This document shows positions 17,118 to 26,590 of a stretch of 64,000 nucleotides of DNA, one piece after another. Below the pieces are notes generated by a model that was not told the DNA's origin, made no database searches, and worked only from the letters and a program-made list of their open reading frames with translations. Numbering within the stretch: position 1 is the stretch's first letter; every line of letters begins with the position of its first letter. The position numbers were made by a program, and so were the translations under genes. The DNA comes from UMGS1519 sp050951095. Lineage in GTDB: Bacteria; Actinomycetota; Coriobacteriia; Coriobacteriales; Eggerthellaceae. The DNA lies in the NCBI GenBank assembly GCA_050951095.1, contig JBMNIQ010000006.1, positions 168,265-232,264 on the forward strand, read 5' to 3'.

Positions 17118-18398
17118 ATGGATACTTCACAAATCATCTCAATAGTGGTCTTCTTAGCAGTGATGACGCTGATCGTGACAGAGAAGGTCCACAGGACGTC
17201 GGCAGCACTCGCCGGCGCCGTCATATTATTCCTGACCGGCGTGCTTTCGTTCGACCAGGGAATGGACTCCATCGACTTCAACACGTTAGGCGTGTTGATA
17301 GGCATGATGCTGTTCGTTGCCGTCGCGAAGCAGTCGGGCCTTTTCGAGTACTTGGCGTACAAGGCGGCCAAGCTGGCAAAGGGCGACCCATGGCGCATCA
17401 TGGTGTACTTCGTGATCGTCACCGCTGTTTGCTCGGCCTTCTTGGACAACGTCACCACGGTGCTTCTGATTGCGCCCATGACGTTCACCATCTGCAAGAT
17501 CCTCGATGAGAGTCCCGTCCCCTACTTCATGACGCAGATCCTGGCCAGCAACGTCGGCGGCACGGCAACGCTGATCGGCGACCCGCCGAACATCATGATC
17601 GGCTCTTCTGCTGGCCTGACGTTCGCCGACTTCGCCAATTACGACGGCCTGCCCTGCATCGTCATCCTGATTGCGTTCATCGCCATGTTCTACCTGATCT
17701 ATGGCCGCAAGATGAGCGCGACGCAGGAAGCCATGGACACCATCATGGAGCTTGACGAGCAGTCCGTCATCCGCGACCGCAGCCTGCTGCATAAGAGCGT
17801 CGTCATGATCTGCTGCGTGGTTGTGGGCTTCATGCTCCACGGCCAGCTGGGTCTGGAAAGCTCCGAGATCGCACTGACCGCCGCAGCCGTCATGCTGATC
17901 ATCGGCGGACAGGACATCGAGGAGATGATCCTGGGCGTGGAATGGACCACGATCGGCTTCTTCGCCGGCCTGTTCATCGTCGTCGGCGGCATGTCCCACA
18001 CGGGCGTTATCACCATGCTGGCGAACTGGATCATGGATGTCACCGGCGAGCAGGAAGTCCTGACCATGATCGTCATTCTGTGGGTGTCCGCGATTGTTTC
18101 CTCCATCCTGGACAACATCCCGTTCACTGCTACGATGATCCCGGTGCTGCTGACAATGGAAGCAGCAGGCATGGACGTCATGCCCTTCTGGTGGGCCCTT
18201 TCGCTGGGCGCCTGCCTGGGCGGCAACGGCACCATCATAGGCGCATCCGCGAACGTGGTGCTCTCCGGCATCTCGAACCGCGAGGGCTATCCCATGACAT
18301 TCGTCGGGTTCCTGAAGGTGGGCATGCCGTTGATGATTCTCTCCGTGGTAATCGCAACGCTCTACCTGATGATTCGCTTTGTCTGGATTCCGTTCTAA
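17118..18398 (+). CDS. ArsB/NhaD-type ion transporter, second copy
   Basis: 426 residues. It is co-linear with the preceding transporter and strongly similar to it over the whole length; both share KVHRTSAALAGA, GDPWRIM, ASNxGGTATLIGDPPNIMIGSSAGL, QDIEEMILGVEWTTIGFFAGLFIVVGG and GGNGTIIGASANVVLSGISNREGYPMTF. Differences cluster at the N-terminus, the central cytoplasmic loop and the last helix. This points to a tandem duplication followed by divergence. The ATG at 17118 is preferred over an upstream TTG at 17100 because of the local -10 box. The substrate is unknown, as for the first copy. Confidence 0.88.
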   Translation: MDTSQIISIVVFLAVMTLIVTEKVHRTSAALAGAVILFLTGVLSFDQGMDSIDFNTLGVLIGMMLFVAVAKQSGLFEYLAYKAAKLAKGDPWRIMVYFVIVTAVCSAFLDNVTTVLLIAPMTFTICKILDESPVPYFMTQILASNVGGTATLIGDPPNIMIGSSAGLTFADFANYDGLPCIVILIAFIAMFYLIYGRKMSATQEAMDTIMELDEQSVIRDRSLLHKSVVMICCVVVGFMLHGQLGLESSEIALTAAAVMLIIGGQDIEEMILGVEWTTIGFFAGLFIVVGGMSHTGVITMLANWIMDVTGEQEVLTMIVILWVSAIVSSILDNIPFTATMIPVLLTMEAAGMDVMPFWWALSLGACLGGNGTIIGASANVVLSGISNREGYPMTFVGFLKVGMPLMILSVVIATLYLMIRFVWIPF

Positions 18399-18418
18399 GT
18401 CGAACGCATCGTACATAT

Positions 18419-18450
18419 GAAAAGAAAAGCTCCTGCGGGGGCCTTTCTTT
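18419..18450 (+). terminator. Terminator after the second transporter
   Basis: AAAGAAAAGCTCC, the loop TGCG and GGGGCCTTTCTTT form a short hairpin with a T-rich tail about 25 bases after the stop. Confidence 0.65.
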
Positions 18451-18502
18451 ATGCCTGCGATAGCTTCATGTTGCGTAAGCGGAAGACGCTGCAAGCAGAA
18501 CA

Positions 18503-18533
18503 ATGCCCCGCAACCTCATCGGCTGCGGGGCAT
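18503..18533 (-). terminator. Hairpin downstream of pcrA
   Basis: A perfect 10-bp stem, ATGCCCCGCA and TGCGGGGCAT, with an 11-base loop. It lies about 100 bases past the pcrA stop and between convergent genes. The tail is only weakly T-rich, so it may act as a bidirectional terminator. Confidence 0.5.
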
Positions 18534-18631
18534 ATTTCGACGCTCTCCTCTTGGCAGCTCCCGCCCGCCAGGGACTGTGCACCTTCGTGAGTACGCACCG
18601 CCGTCGCGAAACGCGCGGGCGAAGCGGAACC

Positions 18632-20983
18632 CTATTGGCGGATCTTCACAATGGGAGCGAAGTCCTTCAGGAGCTTCTTCGTGTTGCCGGATTTCTTGAA
18701 GTACACGGAGAGCATGTCGCCGTCGATGGCCTTGACCGTCCCCCGCCCGAACACCTTGTGGTCCACCACGTCGCCCACGGCAAACGTCTCATTCGCCGCC
18801 GCCTTCTTGTGGTCCTCAATGGAACGCGCCTTGCGCGTACGCGTCTTTCCGCCGTTCAGACTGCGGCCCGTACCAGCGCCGAACACGTGTCCGCCGCCCG
18901 CTTCCGAACCGGAGCCGGAGATGCCGCGCCTGCTGCCGCGCTTCTCCCAGCCCGTTCCCGTATAGCCTGAGGAGCCCAGCCCCGTGGTATGGCGCAGCTC
19001 TGCCGGAATCTCCTGCAGGAAACGCGAGACGGGATTCGCCGACGTCTGACCGAAGATGGTGCGGGTCTGGGCCGTGGTCAGATACAGGCGCTCGCGCGCA
19101 CGGGTGATGGCCACGTAGGCCAAGCGGCGCTCCTCTTCCACGCCCTCCGGGTCGAACATGGAATTGCGATGCGGGAACAGCCCTTCTTCCATACCCGCCA
19201 CGAATACGCAGTCGAACTCCAGACCCTTCGCGGAGTGCACCGTCATCAGCGTCACGCATTCGTTCTCGTCCTGCGTGGTATCCAGATCCGTACGCAGCGT
19301 GACCCACTCGATGAAGTCGGCCAGCGAGTTTGCCTGCAGCACACGTACCGGAGGCGTTCCGTCCGGGCCTTCGCCGGCATCTTCGGCATCCACCTCGGGC
19401 GCTTCGTATTGGGCGTCGGCCTCGTCATGCGTTTCTGTGAACTCGTCCACAACGCCCAAAAATTCCTTGATGTTCTCGATGCGCCCTTCCGCCTCGTCGG
19501 ACCTCTCGGCACGGTAGGCCTCCACCAAGCCGGACTTGTCGATGATGGCCTCCACGACCTTGCGCAGGTCGCCTTCGTACGTCATGGCATCCGCAATGAG
19601 CTGTACGAACTCCGCAATGGATTTGCGCGTGTTCGGGCGGATGGACTCGTCCGTAATGCATGCCTGGGCGGCGTCCAAAAACGACATGCCTTCGGCCGCC
19701 GCCACTTGGTCGATGTGCTCGATGGTCGTCTTGCCAATGCCCCGCTTCGGCACGTTGATCACGCGCTTTGCGGCCATGTCGTCGAACGGGTTCACCGCCA
19801 GCACCAGGTACGACATGACATTCTTGATTTCCTCGCGGTCGAAGAACCGCGTGCCGCCGACGATGCGGTACGGCACACCGGCGCGCAGAAGCATGTCTTC
19901 AAGCATGCGGGACTGCGCGTTCGTACGGTAGAACACGGCCATCTGGTTGTACGACGTACCATGGTTGTGGAGAATCTCGATCTCTCCGGCAATCCAGCGG
20001 CCCTCGTCGCGTTCGTCCGTGGCCATGTAGACGTTGATCTTCTGACCGGCGCCCTTCGTGGCTATGAGCTTCTTGTCCTTGCGGTTGCGGTTGTTCGCAA
20101 TAACGGCATTCGCAGCGGCGAGGATGGTGCCGGAGGAACGGTAGTTCTCCTCCAGCTTCACCACGTGCGCGTCCGGGTAATCCTTCTCGAATTCCAGGAT
20201 GTTGCGGATGTCGGCGCCGCGCCACGAATAAATGGACTGGTCGTCATCGCCCACCACCATGATGTTGCGATGCTGCTGCGCCAACAGCGTCGTGATGGCG
20301 TACTGCGCGTGGTTCGTGTCCTGGTACTCGTCTACCAGCAGGTAGCGGAAGCGCTGCTGGTAGGCCTGCAGCACGTCGGGATGATGCTTGAACAGCAGAT
20401 ACGTGTACAGCAGCAGGTCGTCGAAGTCGAACGCGTTCGCCGCCTTCAAGCGCTTCTGCAGCTCCGTGTACACGCGAGCCGCCACCTTGCCCACCGGATC
20501 GTGGACGGTGTCCGCGAACGTGCCCTCCACGATCAGCTGGTTCTTCGCGTCGGAGATGCGGTTGCGCAGCGTGTTCACCGGGAAGCGCTTCTGGTCAATA
20601 TCCAGCTGCGTCATGATGTCCCGCACCAGGCGCTTGCTGTCCGCATCGTCGTAGATAGTGAAGTTCTTGCTGAACCCCAGCACCTCGGCATTCGAGCGCA
20701 GGATGCGCACGCACATGCTATGGAACGTGGACACCCACATGCCGCGTGCAGCCGGGCCCACCAGGCCGCCCAGACGGTCGCGCATCTCGCGCGCCGCCTT
20801 GTTCGTGAACGTGATGGCGAGCACTTCCCACGGCGCGACGTTCTTGTCTTCGATGAGATGCGCAATCCGGTACGTCAGAACGCGCGTCTTGCCCGATCCG
20901 GCGCCGGCAAGGACCAGCAACGGCCCCTCCGTGCACATGACCGCTTCGTACTGCGACGGGTTCAACGTATCGTAATCCAGCAT
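18632..20983 (-). CDS. pcrA: ATP-dependent DNA helicase PcrA/UvrD
   Basis: 783 residues with all SF1A motifs: Q-motif LNPSQYEAV, Walker A LAGAGSGKTRVLTYR, motif Ia ITFTNKAAREM, motif II LLVDEYQDTN, motif III VVGDDDQSIYSWRGAD, motif IV NYRS, motif V MTVHSAKGLEFDCVFV and motif VI RLAYVAITRARERLYL. The C-terminal ~60 residues (VGDVVDHKVFGRGTVKAIDGD) are the Tudor-like segment that contacts RNA polymerase in PcrA. It unwinds DNA in repair and in plasmid or ICE replication, so a nearby mobile element may use it. It is transcribed divergently from guaA. Confidence 0.97.
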   Translation of the reverse strand: MLDYDTLNPSQYEAVMCTEGPLLVLAGAGSGKTRVLTYRIAHLIEDKNVAPWEVLAITFTNKAAREMRDRLGGLVGPAARGMWVSTFHSMCVRILRSNAEVLGFSKNFTIYDDADSKRLVRDIMTQLDIDQKRFPVNTLRNRISDAKNQLIVEGTFADTVHDPVGKVAARVYTELQKRLKAANAFDFDDLLLYTYLLFKHHPDVLQAYQQRFRYLLVDEYQDTNHAQYAITTLLAQQHRNIMVVGDDDQSIYSWRGADIRNILEFEKDYPDAHVVKLEENYRSSGTILAAANAVIANNRNRKDKKLIATKGAGQKINVYMATDERDEGRWIAGEIEILHNHGTSYNQMAVFYRTNAQSRMLEDMLLRAGVPYRIVGGTRFFDREEIKNVMSYLVLAVNPFDDMAAKRVINVPKRGIGKTTIEHIDQVAAAEGMSFLDAAQACITDESIRPNTRKSIAEFVQLIADAMTYEGDLRKVVEAIIDKSGLVEAYRAERSDEAEGRIENIKEFLGVVDEFTETHDEADAQYEAPEVDAEDAGEGPDGTPPVRVLQANSLADFIEWVTLRTDLDTTQDENECVTLMTVHSAKGLEFDCVFVAGMEEGLFPHRNSMFDPEGVEEERRLAYVAITRARERLYLTTAQTRTIFGQTSANPVSRFLQEIPAELRHTTGLGSSGYTGTGWEKRGSRRGISGSGSEAGGGHVFGAGTGRSLNGGKTRTRKARSIEDHKKAAANETFAVGDVVDHKVFGRGTVKAIDGDMLSVYFKKSGNTKKLLKDFAPIVKIRQ

Positions 20984-21316
20984 GGTGCTTGCTTCTCCCC
21001 TGCTTCTTCTTTAATGATTCTTGCGTAATGAGAAATTGAGAATACGAGTATAGGCGAAGAGCGAAAGCGCGCAGGGTCGTTGATGGGACAAACTACCGAC
21101 CTTCCACGAATGCATCCGCGGCATGCATCCCGCTGTTCGCGTTCGCTTCGCCGGGAGACCCTGCACTTCCCCACCATTCGGGCACGCGAAACAGCGGGTC
21201 GATATCTGCAATAGCCCCAGCAGACGCAGCGTGAGAAGGCGTTCGCGCGTGCTAAGATGAACAGCGTGGGTGCGCTTGCGCCCGCATTCGTTTGTCATCA
21301 ATTTCGAAGGAGCGCC
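20984..21316. other. Divergent pcrA/guaA promoter region
   Basis: No gene. A -10-like TAAGAT at 21253-21258 with GTGAGA 16 bases upstream faces guaA. A GAAGGA ribosome site precedes the guaA ATG at 21317. Confidence 0.5.
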
Positions 21317-22911
21317 ATGAGCTCGTCTGCCACCCCTACGCAAAAAGTCATCGTGCTGGATTTCGGCGCGCAATACGGCCAGCTGATTGCCCGCCGCGTA
21401 CGCGACCTGCACGTTTATTCCGAGATTATGCCGTGTGATGCCTCGGCAGACGAAATCAAGGCCGCCAATCCTTCCGCCATCATCCTTTCGGGCGGTCCGG
21501 CGAGCGTTTACGCCGACGATGCCCCGAGCATCGACCCCGCCATCTTCGACCTGGGCCTGCCGGTGCTGGGCTTCTGCTACGGCCAGCAGATCATGGCCGT
21601 GACGCTGGGCGGCAAGGTCGGGCACACGGACAAGGGCGAATACGGCCCCGCAGAGCTGACGCGCACCGGCGAAAGCTGCCTGCTGGACGGCACGCCCGCC
21701 ACGCAGACCGTGTGGATGAGCCACAGGGATGCCGTGAGCCAGGTGCCCGAGGGCTTCGTTATCACCGGCACCACCCCCACGTGCCCGGTGGCATCCATGG
21801 AATGCGCCGAGCGCAACCTGTATGCGACGCAGTTCCATCCCGAAGTGCGCCACACGCCGTACGGCCAGGACATGCTGAGCAACTTCCTGTTCCAGATCTG
21901 CGACCTGCAGCCTGATTGGACCATGGAGGGCATCATCGATTCCATGGTGCAATCCATCCGCGACCAGGTAGGCGAAAACCGCGTTATCCTGGGCCTTTCC
22001 GGCGGCGTTGACTCGTCCGTGGTTGCCGCGCTGTGTGCAAAGGCCATCGGCAAGCAGCTGACCTGCGTGTTCGTGAACCACGGCCTGCTTCGCAAGGACG
22101 AGCCGGAACAGGTTGAGGAAGTGTTCACGAAGCAATTCGACGTGGACTTCATCCATGTGCATGCCGAGCAGCGCTACTTCGATCTGCTGGACGGCGTCAC
22201 GGAGCCCGAGAAGAAGCGCCAGATTATCGGCACGCAGTTCTGGAAGGAGTTCTTCGCGGTGGCGAAGGACCTGGACGGCGTGAAGTTCCTGGCGCAGGGC
22301 ACCATCTATCCCGACATCATCGAGAGCGGCGCCCGCAAGACGGGCGGCAAGGCGTCCACCATCAAGAGCCACCACAACCTGATTCCGTTCCCCGAAGGCG
22401 TGCATTTCGACCTGATCGAGCCGCTGGACCACTTCTTCAAGGACGAGGTCCGCGCGCTGGGCACGGCACTGGGCCTGCCCGACCACATTGTGTACCGTCA
22501 GCCCTTCCCCGGCCCCGGCCTGGCCATCCGCATCATCGGCGCCGTCGAGCGCCGACAAGGTGGAGATGCTGAAGAACGCCGATGCTATCGTCCGCGAGGA
22601 ACTGGATGCCTACAACCAGAAGCTGTTCGAAGAGACCGGCGAGCGCAACAGCGAGCACAGCTGCTGGCAGTACTTCGCCGTGCTGCCCGATATCCGCAGC
22701 GTGGGCGTGATGGGCGACGAGCGCACGTACCAGCGCCCGATCATCGTGCGTGCGGTGGAGAGCAGCGATGCCATGACGGCGGACTGGGCGAAGCTCCCCT
22801 ACGACGTGCTGGCACGCATCTCCGGGCGCATCGTGGACGAGGTCCCCGGCATCAACCGCGTTGCGTACGACATCACGTCGCAAGCCGCCTGCAACGATCG
22901 AGTGGGAGTAA
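21317..22911 (+). CDS. guaA: GMP synthase (glutamine-hydrolysing), with two apparent single-base insertions
   Basis: The start at 21317 (MSSSATPTQKVIVLDFGAQYGQLIARRVRD) has a GAAGGA site. The N-terminal class I amidotransferase has the nucleophile in GFCYGQQ and the His/Glu pair in QFHPEV. The ATP pyrophosphatase P-loop is LSGGVDSSV, followed by the dimerization domain FPGPGLAIRIIGAV. Reading then shifts near 22549 (one extra base; next frame ADKVEMLKNADAIVREEL...) and again near 22881. The third frame gives KPPATIEWE and the stop TAA 22909-22911, the canonical GuaA C-terminus. It converts XMP to GMP. Either the copy is inactive or the shifts are sequence errors. The element integrates at its 3' end. 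Confidence 0.93.
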
Positions 22912-23032
22912 ATTGGGCGTTTACCTGGGGTTTTGTGCATGCTTTTCATGTGCTCCACAGGGTTCATGAAGTCCAATCTGGTACTGTAATTCGCGATAGC
23001 CACTCGCAACTTTCTGTGAATAATTTCATCGA

Positions 23033-23070
23033 GAACGGCTCCGAAAATCGCTTTCGGGGCCGTTCTTTTT
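23033..23070 (+). terminator. Strong terminator downstream of guaA
   Basis: A perfect-to-near-perfect 14-bp stem (GAACGGCTCCGAAA and TTTCGGGGCCGTTC with one G-T pair) around ATCGC, followed by TTTTTT. It lies just inside the element and would isolate element genes from guaA read-through. Confidence 0.88.
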
Positions 23071-23211
23071 GCACGCTTCACCTGCGCTTTTATTCTCGAG
23101 ACATTCCACGGCAGCGACGAGAGAGCACGAGATTCGGATCTGTGCCAACCCAGCCAGTACGTGAAACGGCAACTTTTGCAATGAATAATTAAAAACGGCC
23201 GATTTCGCGGT

Positions 23212-23460
23212 TTACAGTACCAGTACAGTACCACCCCCTCCCAAAAACGCTTCCCAAAAAGAAACCGCAGGTAAAGTGCGAGAATAATTTTCGTCCGATT
23301 CGGGTCTTGACAAACGAGAGGCCACGGAGCGGTAAGCGTTTCGGGATGCCTTTCCATCTGGAGATCCAGACAAAATTATTCTCGAAATTCGTCCCAATAC
23401 CCCTGAAAACACGTTTTAGGGACGCTGGCTTGGCGGTTCGAGGTTGAAGAATAATTTCGG
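23212..23460. repeat. attL-side repeat cluster (candidate integrase/excisionase arm sites)
   Basis: CGAGAATAATTTT (23279-23291) recurs inverted as AAAATTATTCTCG (23372-23384). A shorter direct copy, GAATAATTTCG, sits at 23449-23459. A CAGTAC direct repeat is at 23216-23229. The cluster fills the otherwise empty 22912-23507 between guaA and the repressor gene, the usual place for arm-type binding sites of a tyrosine integrase. Confidence 0.5.
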
Positions 23461-23507
23461 CAAGCGAAAAAGCGGGGCGCGATCCCTGCGGACCGCGCCC
23501 CGCTGCA

Positions 23508-23933
23508 TCACGCTTTGAACGATGCCTTCCAGCGCTCGTAGTCGTCTTCTGAGACGTCTCCGGCCTTCAGGGCGTCTCTCATCCTCTTCCAGGCCTTCAG
23601 GGCCGCAGCGGTCTTCTGAGCGCCCGGGGCGGCCGGGCTCACGGCGACGGCGATCCCGTCCTTCGTCTCGACGGGCTTGAGGCCGAGCGTCCCCTCGAGC
23701 CTGAAGAGGACCTCGAGGGCCTCCCTCGCGTTGTTGGCGTCTATCTCGTAGAGAGCCTCCGGGGCGATGTCCATGGCCTTCGCCATGGCGTCCAGCTGCT
23801 CCTTCTTCGGGGTCCTGATGTCCCTCTCGTAGTTCCTCACGGCCGATTCGCCGAGGCCGATCGCCTCGCCGAGCTGCTTCTGCGTCAGCCCGGCCGCCTT
23901 CCGGTAGCGCTTGATGCGAGAACCTACGGACAT
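23508..23933 (-). CDS. XRE-family repressor of the mobile element
   Basis: 141 residues. Residues 1-60 are a Cro/CI-type helix-turn-helix (SRIKRYRKAAGLTQKQLGEAIGLGESAVRNYERDIRTPKKEQLDAMAKAM). The rest is a short helical domain of unknown fold with no visible LexA-type protease or ImmA motif. It is divergent from the integrase gene, and the shared 126-base region holds three identical-format palindromes, one over each promoter spacer. This is the layout of an autoregulating element repressor. The same palindrome precedes the mobilization genes at 42427. Binding is inferred, not shown. Confidence 0.88.
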   Translation of the reverse strand: MSVGSRIKRYRKAAGLTQKQLGEAIGLGESAVRNYERDIRTPKKEQLDAMAKAMDIAPEALYEIDANNAREALEVLFRLEGTLGLKPVETKDGIAVAVSPAAPGAQKTAAALKAWKRMRDALKAGDVSEDDYERWKASFKA

Positions 23934-23962
23934 CGCCCCTCCTTCTGCTGATAACCAGGCAG

Positions 23963-24051
23963 ATTATACAGCACGCCGATGTGCTGCATTTGACAGCACG
24001 ATACCGTGCTTTTATTATTCATTGGAAACAGCACGTTACTGTGCTGTTTCC
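23963..24051. promoter_or_regulatory. Divergent repressor/integrase control region with three operators
   Basis: Three copies of CAGCAC-N6-GTGCTG(T): 23969-23986, 23994-24011 (last base T) and 24029-24046. The third extends to 14-bp arms, ATTGGAAACAGCAC and GTGCTGTTTCCAAT (24021-24054). The integrase promoter is TTGACA (23990-23995), 17 bases, TATTAT (24013-24018), with the second operator filling the spacer. The repressor -10 on the minus strand is TATAAT (23963-23968), with the first operator directly upstream. The geometry argues strongly for repression of both genes. Confidence 0.88.
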
Positions 24052-24059
24052 AATCTGGA

Positions 24060-25148
24060 ATGGGGCGATGGCAAGTGAATGTGACGAAGGAAGAGAACGG
24101 GACCTGGACGGCGCGCGTCTACTACCGCGACTACGGCGGGGACCAGCGCCGCAAGACCAAGAGGGGCTTCGAGAGCGAGGCGGAGGCCGAGGAATGGTGC
24201 GAACGCTTCGCGCAGGAGAACTCCGGCGCGGTGGACGTGACCTTCGAGAAGTTCTTCGAGACGTACAAGGCGGACGTGGCTCCCCGGATCCGCTTGAACA
24301 CCTGGCTCACCAAGGAGAGCATCGTAGAGAAGAGGATCATGCCCTGGTTCGGCTCGATGCGCATGAACGAGATCAAGCCCGTCGACGTCGTCCGCTGGCA
24401 GAACAGTCTCATGGGATACAGGCAGAGTAACGGCAAGCCCTTCTCCGCGACGTACCTGCGGACGGTGAACAACCAGCTCTCGGCGATCTTCAACCATGCT
24501 GTGAGGTTCTACGGGCTCCCGAAGAACCCCTGCGCGGCGACCACGCGCATGGGCTCGCAGAAGGGGCCCGAGATGAAGTTCTGGACGAAGGACCAGTACC
24601 TCGAGTTCGCCGACGCGATCGCCGACAAGCCGCAGGCGTTCTACGCGTTCGAGCTGCTCTACTGGTGCGGCATCAGGGAGGGCGAGCTCCTGGCGCTCAC
24701 CCCGGCCGACTTCGACCTCCAGAACGCCAGGCTGAACATCACGAAGTCGTACCAGCGCATCAAGGGAGAGGACGTGGTGACCGACCCGAAGACGCCGAAG
24801 TCCAAGCGCTCGATCCTCATGCCCAAGTTCCTCGTCGAGGAGATGAGCGAGTACCTCGAAGAACTGCACATCGGGGACGACGAGAGGGTCTTCCCCGTGA
24901 CGAAGTACTTCCTCGCGCACGAGATGCGCAGAGGAAGCGATGCGGCGGGATTGGAGCGCATCAGGGTGCACGACCTGCGCCACAGCCACGTCTCGCTGCT
25001 CATCGACATGGGGTTCTCGGCGGTTGCGATTGCGGACCGCATGGGGCACGAGAGCGCCGACATCACGTTTCGCTACGCCCACCTGTTCCCCAGCGCGCAA
25101 AACGACATGGCCGACCAGCTCGAGAAGGCCAGGAGGGTCGCACGATGA
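24060..25148 (+). CDS. int: Tyrosine-type integrase
   Basis: 362 residues from the ATG at 24060 (MGRWQVNVTKEENGTW); a GTG at 24075 is an alternative. The N-terminal ~60 residues resemble an AP2-like arm-binding domain (YYRDYGGDQRRKTKRGFESEAEAEEW). A SAM-like core-binding domain follows, then the catalytic domain with arginine in YWCGIREGELLAL, H-x-x-R in VHDLRHSH, histidine in MGHESADIT and the nucleophilic tyrosine in FRYAHLF. Its place next to the 3' end of guaA indicates that it integrates the element there. It is controlled by the three-operator region just upstream. No clear excisionase gene is adjacent. Confidence 0.95.
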   Translation: MGRWQVNVTKEENGTWTARVYYRDYGGDQRRKTKRGFESEAEAEEWCERFAQENSGAVDVTFEKFFETYKADVAPRIRLNTWLTKESIVEKRIMPWFGSMRMNEIKPVDVVRWQNSLMGYRQSNGKPFSATYLRTVNNQLSAIFNHAVRFYGLPKNPCAATTRMGSQKGPEMKFWTKDQYLEFADAIADKPQAFYAFELLYWCGIREGELLALTPADFDLQNARLNITKSYQRIKGEDVVTDPKTPKSKRSILMPKFLVEEMSEYLEELHIGDDERVFPVTKYFLAHEMRRGSDAAGLERIRVHDLRHSHVSLLIDMGFSAVAIADRMGHESADITFRYAHLFPSAQNDMADQLEKARRVAR

Positions 25149-25517
25149 GCGCGAAGAACCTCGACCGGCACGGGCGCCTGAGGTCGAAAGTGCGTCGCGT
25201 TCCGCATGTCGGAGCAGGAGGCGAAGCACCTTGACGACCTGGTCGCCGTCTCCGGCATGAGCAAGCAGGACTACATCATCTCCAAGCTGCTCGACCGGGA
25301 GGTCGTCGTGAAGCCGAACTCCCGCGTCCAGAAGGCCCTGCGCGAGCAGCTCGAGGATGTCGCCCGCGAGCTGTCCAGACTCACGCGGATAGACGAGGCG
25401 GAGCCGGAGACGCTCGAGCTGGCGAAGCACCTGCTCGACGTCTGCGAGAGCCTCTCCGGGACGTCGATCTCCCAGGTGGGCACACTCGACCGGGAGATCT
25501 TCAACATGGGCAGGTAG
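25145..25517 (+). CDS. Mobilization-type DNA-binding protein (one apparent frameshift)
   Basis: The ATG at 25145 overlaps the integrase stop (ATGA). Residues 1-15 (MSAKNLDRHGRLRSK) continue, after removing one A from the AAA run near 25191, as CVAFRMSEQEAKHLDDLVAVSGMSKQDYIISKLL. This joins into a ~123-residue protein of the ribbon-helix-helix/MobC-like type that is common beside integrases of Gram-positive mobilizable elements (V-A-F-R-M-S-x-x-E pattern). It probably assists the relaxosome or integrase. The exact role is inferred. The single homopolymer indel could be a sequencing error. Confidence 0.7.
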
Positions 25518-26186
25518 GCGCGCCCGCTACTCCGTGCGTCTTGCCCAGGTCTTCCAGGTAGCTGGCGGCGTACCGGTACATGGCGCCCGAGCTGATCGAG
25601 TCGTTGATCGAGCCGGGGGTCCAGGTCTCGCGCTTGAAATGCCACGACAGGCAGCCGAGCAGCTGGGATAGCGAGAGGATGGAGACGAAGTCTTCCGGCG
25701 CCTTCTCGATGTCCTCCTCATCCAGCCCTCGGTCCTGTACTCGACGGCGAGCGAGGCGATGCCGCACTCGTACGCGTCGTCTCATCAGGCTCTTCGGAAG
25801 CGATTCCGTTCTTGAACTCGTCCAGGTAATCCCGGAGGAAGAACTCGATCGGGTTGTCCCCGGGCATGCGGGCGATGCCCCTCTTGCCGAGCGCCTTCTT
25901 GGTTATCTCCTCGGCTTCGCTTCACGACGGCGGTCGGCCGACTCCTTGCGCGATTGGGCTATCGCCCTGTCGGTGACCGAGTCGTTCGTCGTCTTCGTAG
26001 ACGAGCTCCTCGAAGGTGGCGCCGCCGTACTTCTCGACCGCCAGCTTCTCCACGTCCCTCAGGAAATCGTCCATGTCGTCGACGTTTATCGCGACTCCGG
26101 CCAGGATGTCCGGGTCCTCGGGGTCATCGAAGGAGGTCTGTCACGATCAGCAGCTTGTTCAAGCGCTCGAATCTGTCTTTGGCCAT
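25501..26186 (-). pseudogene. Decayed small element gene with several frameshifts (DUF6508-like)
   Basis: No single frame is open, yet joined frames give a coherent protein. It begins MAKDRFERLNKLLIVTDLL at 26186, continues DDPEDPDILAGVAINVDDMD and EKLAVEKYGGATFEELVYED, then NPIEFFLRDYLDEFKNGIA and DAYECGIASLAVEY. It ends APEDFVSILSLSQLLGCLSW plus FKRETWTPGSINDSISSGAM at 25501. About five single-base shifts are needed. The tail vaguely resembles DUF6508 proteins of mobile elements (W-x-x-G-S/x-x-x-I-x-x-G). Function is unknown. It is convergent with the mobilization gene and overlaps its last bases. Confidence 0.55.
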
Positions 26187-26342
26187 ATGGGGTGCTTCCT
26201 GCTGGAAGTGTGTACGGCGACGAGTTCGGCTCATCGGCTGCTAATTCTACCTGCTGCAGCGCTATGCCTGCCTGCCGGAGGCGCGCTTTCGCCAACGCCT
26301 TGCGTCAAGTCTAGTTGCGATAGGTCTATGCGCCCGTCTGCA

Positions 26343-26590
26343 TCTGGCGCGGGCAGCGGCTGCGCGACGAGGCGGTCGCCGTGCCGCCGGAGGGGTACCG
26401 GGCGCTGCGGGAGCGCATGGTGGAGCTGCTGCGGGAGCTGAAGCGGATCGGTGCGGAACGGCACCGTCGACGAGCGCCAGCACGAGGAGATCGAACGGCT
26501 CGAGCGCGAGTTCGTCGACCTGCGCGGAGGAGACCGCCGCGGCCACCGTCAACACCGAGCGCCTCGACATCCTCAGGATGAGCCGCCGCT
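26343..26590 (+). pseudogene. Plus-strand coding remnant, helical protein, frameshifted
   Basis: Joined frames read QRLRDEAVAVPPEGYRAL, RERMVELLRELKRIG, NGTVDERQHEEIERLEREF and ETAAATVNTERLDILRMSRR, then a stop at 26590. This is a charged coiled-coil of ~80 residues needing at least two frame changes and with no clear start. Not recognised. Such small helical proteins are common beside mobilization genes. 26591-26819 shows no credible gene. Confidence 0.35.

Noticed and set aside
15563..18398. Calling the two transporters arsenite pumps (ArsB)
   Set aside because: The fold signature is shared by several ion transporters, and no arsR, arsC or arsA is nearby.
18399..18631. Possible small genes between the second transporter and pcrA
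   Set aside because: The short frames lack ribosome sites and are occupied by two hairpins that look like terminators.
23216..23229. Short CAGTAC repeats considered as a CRISPR or iteron array
   Set aside because: Only two copies of a 6-base word. No spacer-repeat structure exists anywhere in the window.
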